DNA of 64,000 nt from Calditrichia bacterium (GTDB taxonomy: Bacteria; Calditrichota; Calditrichia; RBG-13-44-9; J075), in assembly GCA_028284445.1 (NCBI GenBank), contig JANQRS010000012.1, positions 1-64,000 of the forward strand, read 5' to 3'. The position numbers and the translations under genes were made by a program. Of this stretch, positions 59,541 through 64,000 are shown one piece after another. The number at the start of each line of letters is the position of its first letter. Within the stretch, counting starts at the first letter, position 1. The notes under the pieces are model-generated. The model was not told the DNA's origin. It saw only the letters and a program-made list of their open reading frames with translations, and did not search any database.

Positions 59541-62500
59541 AGACCATATCCCCCGCCACCCGGCGTACAAATCCGCAGCACATCCCCGGCTCTTAAACGA
59601 TCCTGGACCAGGGATTCAAGCTTGAAGAATTCCGTTTCTCCTTTTCGCTTTAACCAGTTTTCGCCAGACTCTCCCGGCTCGCCGCCTTTCATGCCATAAG
59701 CTGCTGTGCGTCGACGCTGCGTTAATAAAGACAGATCAACATCCTTCAGGAATTCAATCTCACGAATAATGCCGTTGCCCCCTCTAAATTCGCCAGCGCC
59801 ACCAGAACCAGTGCGAATCGCAAAGCGCCGAATTCGCACCGGATAGTTGCGTTCAATGATTTCCACATCCGTAATGCGGGTATTGGTCATGTGGGTATGA
59901 ACCGCATCGGCGCCACGAAATCCGGCACCGGCGCCGCTACCACCGCAAATTGTCTCGTAATAACCAAACTGTTTATCGCCAAATATCAAATTATTCATGG
60001 TGCCCTGGCTCGCCGCGACCTGACCAAAAGCGCCCAGGACTACGTCAACTATTCGCTGCGAAATCTCAACATTTCCGGCAAATACCGCCGCTCGCTTTGA
60101 AGGGTCCACATCATAGGGTGGTTTCAGCATTCCCTCCGGAATGATCACAGATATGGGCGCAAGCAAGCCGGCATTGAGAGGGACATCTTCGCCGATAAGG
60201 CAGCGAAGGCAATACATGATGGCGCTTTTCACAACCGCCGGATTCGCGTTGAGACTATTCGCATTCACCGGCCCAGAGCCGCCAAAATCGAAGGCAAATT
60301 CTGCTCCCCGGCGCTCGATGGTCAGGCAAATTAGAGACCCGTCATCCAGTTGATCTGTGAACTGTAGCGGCCGATCACTCAAGCCGTTAAGAAAACGAAC
60401 AGTCTTTTCAGCAACCGCCTCATTCAAATACCGCATGAAAGCAGACAAAACCGGCCAGCCAAACTGCTCAATCATTTCCTCGATCGTCAGCCGGCCAACG
60501 CGATTTGCAGCTATGGCAGCTTGAATGTCAGCCATGTTTTCATCCGGCAAGCGCGAAGGATAGCGCGCTGTCGTCAAGGCCTGCCATAGCTCATCATGCA
60601 GAAATTCTCCCTGCCTCACAATTTGGAAATTGCTAAAGATAACCCCTTCTTCAACAAGCGATGTTGCGAAGGGGTAGGCAGATCCCGGACGAATGCCGCC
60701 GATTTCAGCATGATGTGCCCGGGAGGCTGCAAAGAAGCGCAACGTTGTGCCGCCCTTGTCGAATACCGGCGTTATCACCGTCAAATCCGGCAAGTGCGAA
60801 CCGCCAAGCGCCGGGTCATTAGTCAGGTAGACATCACCAGGCTGCAAATCATAAACGCCATGAAGTAAGCCTTTAACCGATTCACTCATGGCACCAAGAT
60901 GCACCGGGATGTGAGGCGCATTCACCACCAAATTACCTGCCGCATCAAGAATGGCACAGCTAAAATCAAGTCGTTCCTTTACATTGACAGACATTGAGGT
61001 CTTCTGCAAGGTCGTCCCCATGCGCGTAGCGATTTGTTGGAAATGGTTATTAAACAGCTCCAGACGTACCGGATCACGCTCGATATTGACTGGCACTTTT
61101 GCTGATGTCTTCATTGCCCGGTTCAACAAAAGATCACCGCTTTCGCCAACGACGGCGGTCCAGCCTGGGTCGATGATAATAGTAGAGAAAGCATCGTTGA
61201 TCATCGCCGGGCCGACAATTTGCTGAGCGCTGCGCAATGCGGCCCGATCATAGCACATTGCTTCATGAATAACACCAAATCGAATCTGCACTGTTCCGCC
61301 GTTTTCCTGGCTCAGGTCACTTGACGAAGCGAAGTCAAGCACCGGTTTGGCGCCACCGGCAGCCAGCTCAACCCGAATCGCAACAACCTCTATTTCCCGC
61401 CCGTCATGCGTGTAGCCATAAAGCTGTTGATGGAGCGCCTCGAAACGCTCAACGGTCGCATCCATTGTGCTAAGCTCAACCTCAATTGGCGCTTCTTCCC
61501 CGCGATAACGCAAATCAACCCGGCAAATTGCTTCGCGAATATCTTTGCCTTCTATACCTTCCACCAAGATTTCTTCTCGCAGCGCACTCGTCAACGACTC
61601 CCGATAGCCTTGCAGCACATCTGCAATATCTGCGGAAAATTCCTGAAGCAGGGTTTGCTCGCGAAAACGACGTACGTCAGACATGCCAATACCATATGCG
61701 CTCAAAATGCCGGCCAGCGGATGAATCAAGACGTTGGAGATATTCAAGAGCTCAGCGATGGCGCAGGCATGCTGCGGGGCCGCGCCCCCAAACGCAACCA
61801 GCAGATGATCAGATGGATCATAGCCCTTGGCAGTGCTGATTTGACGAATGGCATTGGCCATTTTCAGATTGGCAATGCGATGGAAACCGTCAGCGATTTC
61901 CTGTATGGACATCTGCCGGCTTTCCCGCTCTTCAATCTCTTTGATAATTTGCTGCAAACCGTTAATAACGGCGTCTCGATCCAGTCGGAAAGGGAATCGC
62001 TGCGCATCTATTTTGCCGTTGAAGAAATTGATATCTGTAATCGTGAGTGGACCGCCGTTGCCATAACATGCCGGTCCAGGATCCGCGCCGGCGCTTTCCG
62101 GTCCAACCAACAAACGCTGACCGTCGTAGCGGCAAATAGACCCGCCACCGGCAGCAACTGTTTCAATGGCAAACATCGCCGTGCGCAAGCGAATACCGTC
62201 TTTCACAGCAGCGTATTGATATTCATACTGACCGTCATACCGCGACACATCTGTGGACGTACCGCCCATATCGAATCCGATGGCCGTTTGAAAACCGGCT
62301 GCTTCGGCAGCGCTGGCAAAGCCCACCACACCACCTGCCGGACCGCTTAAGATACTGTCCTTGCCGCTAAACTTTTCTGGTGGCACCAGTCCGCCGGCGG
62401 AGGTCATCAAGCGTAGCTGGCTGTCCGGCATCTGACCGGCAAGCGTTTCGAGGTATGATTGTATGACCGGCGTGAGGTAGGCATCAACGATGGTTGTATC

Positions 62501-63340
62501 GGCACGATCCAGCACTTTGATCACCGGAGCCAATTGGTGTGAAATGGAAATTTGCTCAAAGCCAATCTCTTCCGCTAATTTAGCGACTGCCTGCTCATGA
62601 GTGCTATTCCATATGGCGTTGACCAGACATATGGCAAGCACGCTGATTCCGGATGCATAAAGCGTTTCAAGCTGCGTTCTCAAAGATTCGAGGTCCAGTG
62701 GATAAATGACCTTGCCAAAGGCATCAATCCTCTCACGAACCTCTACCGTCTCATGATAGAGCATTTCCTGTTTACGAATATTGAGGGCAAAAAGGTCGGG
62801 CCGCTGCTGATCGCCAATTTGCGGCAAATCGCTAAATCCGGCAGTTGTTACAAAGGCCAATTTGGCACCGGAGCGTTCCAGAAGGGCATTTGTTCCGCGA
62901 GTAGTGCCAAGATGAACCCGCATTCTCGGAAGCGGCGTCGATAAACCTAGCTGCAAGATGCGACGGATGGCAATCAACGGTGCCGGCTCCGCACAGCGCA
63001 ACTCGAAGCGCTCCCCGGCTTGCACCAAAATCGCCTCTTCATATTCGAAACCGCCACTTGAAGCATCATATGTGGAAACAACAACAGGTGTCTCAGCATG
63101 CTTCATATGCAGGCGATAGCCGACAAAAAAGTCGACCGGCCAGCCAGCCAATTGCTTGTCCTCAATATATTGGTTTCCGGATTGAGCGGTGACAATTCCT
63201 TTGATGGCACCGGAGCTCAATACCTTCAGTGTTTTAACTTCGCCCGCCGGCGAAAGAGCCACACAGTCCGTAAAGGTGCCGCCAACATCTATCCAAAACT
63301 GCCACTGCTTTTGGTCCAATTTCACCAGTCTCCTAACCAT
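59528..63340 (-). CDS. Fused hydantoinase A/B, 5-oxoprolinase-type ATPase
   Basis: A 1270-residue protein, close to the ~1290 of eukaryotic-type 5-oxoprolinase. The HyuA half has the ASKHA nucleotide-binding loop [16 protein letters not shown] (15-30), [43 protein letters not shown] and [17 protein letters not shown]. The HyuB half starts near 750 ([60 protein letters not shown] at the end). It would hydrolyse 5-oxo-L-proline or a hydantoin using ATP. Fusion of A and B as one chain points to 5-oxoprolinase. It stands alone, divergent from waaA by 48 bp. Confidence 0.9.
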   Translation of the reverse strand: MVRRLVKLDQKQWQFWIDVGGTFTDCVALSPAGEVKTLKVLSSGAIKGIVTAQSGNQYIEDKQLAGWPVDFFVGYRLHMKHAETPVVVSTYDASSGGFEYEEAILVQAGERFELRCAEPAPLIAIRRILQLGLSTPLPRMRVHLGTTRGTNALLERSGAKLAFVTTAGFSDLPQIGDQQRPDLFALNIRKQEMLYHETVEVRERIDAFGKVIYPLDLESLRTQLETLYASGISVLAICLVNAIWNSTHEQAVAKLAEEIGFEQISISHQLAPVIKVLDRADTTIVDAYLTPVIQSYLETLAGQMPDSQLRLMTSAGGLVPPEKFSGKDSILSGPAGGVVGFASAAEAAGFQTAIGFDMGGTSTDVSRYDGQYEYQYAAVKDGIRLRTAMFAIETVAAGGGSICRYDGQRLLVGPESAGADPGPACYGNGGPLTITDINFFNGKIDAQRFPFRLDRDAVINGLQQIIKEIEERESRQMSIQEIADGFHRIANLKMANAIRQISTAKGYDPSDHLLVAFGGAAPQHACAIAELLNISNVLIHPLAGILSAYGIGMSDVRRFREQTLLQEFSADIADVLQGYRESLTSALREEILVEGIEGKDIREAICRVDLRYRGEEAPIEVELSTMDATVERFEALHQQLYGYTHDGREIEVVAIRVELAAGGAKPVLDFASSSDLSQENGGTVQIRFGVIHEAMCYDRAALRSAQQIVGPAMINDAFSTIIIDPGWTAVVGESGDLLLNRAMKTSAKVPVNIERDPVRLELFNNHFQQIATRMGTTLQKTSMSVNVKERLDFSCAILDAAGNLVVNAPHIPVHLGAMSESVKGLLHGVYDLQPGDVYLTNDPALGGSHLPDLTVITPVFDKGGTTLRFFAASRAHHAEIGGIRPGSAYPFATSLVEEGVIFSNFQIVRQGEFLHDELWQALTTARYPSRLPDENMADIQAAIAANRVGRLTIEEMIEQFGWPVLSAFMRYLNEAVAEKTVRFLNGLSDRPLQFTDQLDDGSLICLTIERRGAEFAFDFGGSGPVNANSLNANPAVVKSAIMYCLRCLIGEDVPLNAGLLAPISVIIPEGMLKPPYDVDPSKRAAVFAGNVEISQRIVDVVLGAFGQVAASQGTMNNLIFGDKQFGYYETICGGSGAGAGFRGADAVHTHMTNTRITDVEIIERNYPVRIRRFAIRTGSGGAGEFRGGNGIIREIEFLKDVDLSLLTQRRRTAAYGMKGGEPGESGENWLKRKGETEFFKLESLVQDRLRAGDVLRICTPGGGGYGLKKM

Positions 63341-63388
63341 TCAATGTAAGCTTGCGTCTATCCATTCGGCGGTCGTAACTTTCCAGCT

Positions 63389-64000
63389 ATGATATACATT
63401 ACAACGATAATATTCGCGCTGCTCTATAATTTCCTGATCTTTCCAATTCTCTTTCTCCTTGCGCACCTGCTTGCTTTGTTCAACAAGAAGATACGCAGCG
63501 GAATTGTCGGTCGTTATCAAACCAATCGCTCAATCCGGGAGTTTCGCAGCCAACTGCCGGAAAACACCTCGATATTTCTCTTCCATTGCGCCTCAATGGG
63601 TGAATTTGAACATATTCGTCCGGTATTGCGGGCGCTCAAAAAGAAATATCCGGGATGCGCAAATGTAGTCAGCTTCTTTTCTCCGTCGGGGTATAACAAT
63701 GTAAAAACCAACGAGAGCATCGATCTTACTGTATATTCACCTTTCGACTGGTGGTGGCCCACCTGGCGCTTTTACCAGAATCTGGACCCGGATCTTCTCC
63801 TGATCGCGAAATATGACGTGTGGCCAAATCAAATTTGGCTGGCAACGATGAGCAATATACCAACAATGCTCATCAATGCGACACTGCAAGATAATTCCGG
63901 GCGAATCAACAGCTTCAGTACCACCTTTCAAAAACAGCTGTATCACTATTTCACGCTAATTCTGGCAGTTGATCCCTCCGATGCGGTTAACTACGAAAAG
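63389..64000 (+). CDS. waaA: 3-deoxy-D-manno-octulosonic acid transferase WaaA (cut by the window end)
   Basis: The first 204 codons of a gene that runs off the window. An N-terminal membrane anchor (ITTIIFALLYNFLIFPILFL) is followed by the GT-B N-domain of Kdo transferase: NTSIFLFHCASMGEFEHIRP, with the base-like Glu of ASMGE, FFSPSGYNNVK, TVYSPFDWWWPTWRF and LIAKYDVWPNQIW. The enzyme adds Kdo from CMP-Kdo to lipid A on the cytoplasmic face of the inner membrane, supporting an LPS-type outer membrane. The start ATG 63389 opens with the hydrophobic anchor, though its ribosome-binding site is weak. Confidence 0.9.
   Translation, partial: MIYITTIIFALLYNFLIFPILFLLAHLLALFNKKIRSGIVGRYQTNRSIREFRSQLPENTSIFLFHCASMGEFEHIRPVLRALKKKYPGCANVVSFFSPSGYNNVKTNESIDLTVYSPFDWWWPTWRFYQNLDPDLLLIAKYDVWPNQIWLATMSNIPTMLINATLQDNSGRINSFSTTFQKQLYHYFTLILAVDPSDAVNYEK

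Noticed and set aside
61406..62350. 314-codon open frame opposite the 5-oxoprolinase gene
   Set aside because: The opposite strand encodes conserved HyuA motifs; this frame has no ribosome-binding site or known pattern.
63517..63946. Minus-strand frames at the right edge
   Set aside because: They lie opposite the conserved N-domain of WaaA, which reads open from 63389 to the window end.

Overview
The window looks like chromosomal DNA of a Gram-negative member of the Fibrobacteres-Chlorobi-Bacteroidetes (FCB) superphylum, for example a Calditrichota-, KSB1- or Ignavibacteria-like lineage. This placement is inferred from gene content, not from a marker-gene search. The evidence is: several secreted proteins with type IX secretion (T9SS) C-terminal sorting signals of the NFPNPFNP type, a C25/PorU-like sortase, a DUF4292 lipoprotein, paired DUF3857/transglutaminase proteins, a double-propeller histidine kinase, and lipopolysaccharide genes (heptose-7-phosphate kinase, Kdo transferase).

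Layout. 1-1.4 kb: palindromic repeat copies, trmJ and a small HicB/HicA-like pair. 1.4-10.3 kb: signalling genes on the minus strand, namely a hybrid kinase lacking its phospho-accepting His with an HDOD protein, then an operon of solute-binding protein, Cache sensor kinase, NtrC-type regulator and outer-membrane barrel. 10.5-14.1 kb: SpoIID-like protein, prfB with its programmed frameshift, and an orphan LutA-like protein. 14.4-20.4 kb: a small membrane protein, the minus-strand run recJ-rodZ-thioredoxin-like-membrane protein-rfaE1, and trmB. 20.4-22.2 kb: a promoter/terminator unit that looks like a 65-nt small RNA, and an intact IS4-type insertion sequence. 22.2-27 kb: two glycosyltransferases, a DUF4292 lipoprotein, an unusual array of mini-hairpins and a TPR lipoprotein. 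27.2-34.3 kb: two PBP1A paralogues separated by a VapBC-type toxin-antitoxin module, then rsgA and a DapA-family gene. 34.5-45 kb: ADOP-type permease with PadR regulator, two DUF3857 proteins, an Uup-type ABC-F ATPase and a PQQ-propeller protein. 45.3-59.4 kb: the secretion-related accessory region. 59.5-64 kb: fused 5-oxoprolinase/hydantoinase and the start of waaA.

The most notable observation is at 45347-46141. A signal-peptide-bearing thioredoxin-fold protein with a T9SS tail has an in-frame TGA exactly where the first Cys of its CxxC active site should be (U-P-T-C). It is followed at once by a hairpin whose apical loop begins GG and holds a GU, as in bacterial SECIS elements. I read this as one uninterrupted selenoprotein gene, not two fragments. 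Other leads are the candidate small RNA with a C-rich anti-Shine-Dalgarno stretch (20514-20578), the mini-hairpin array (25107-25257), the kinase without its His, the catalytically degenerate DUF3857 paralogue, and a Rho-independent terminator embedded in the end of the opposing 5-oxoprolinase gene.

No tRNA, rRNA, CRISPR array or prophage was recognised.
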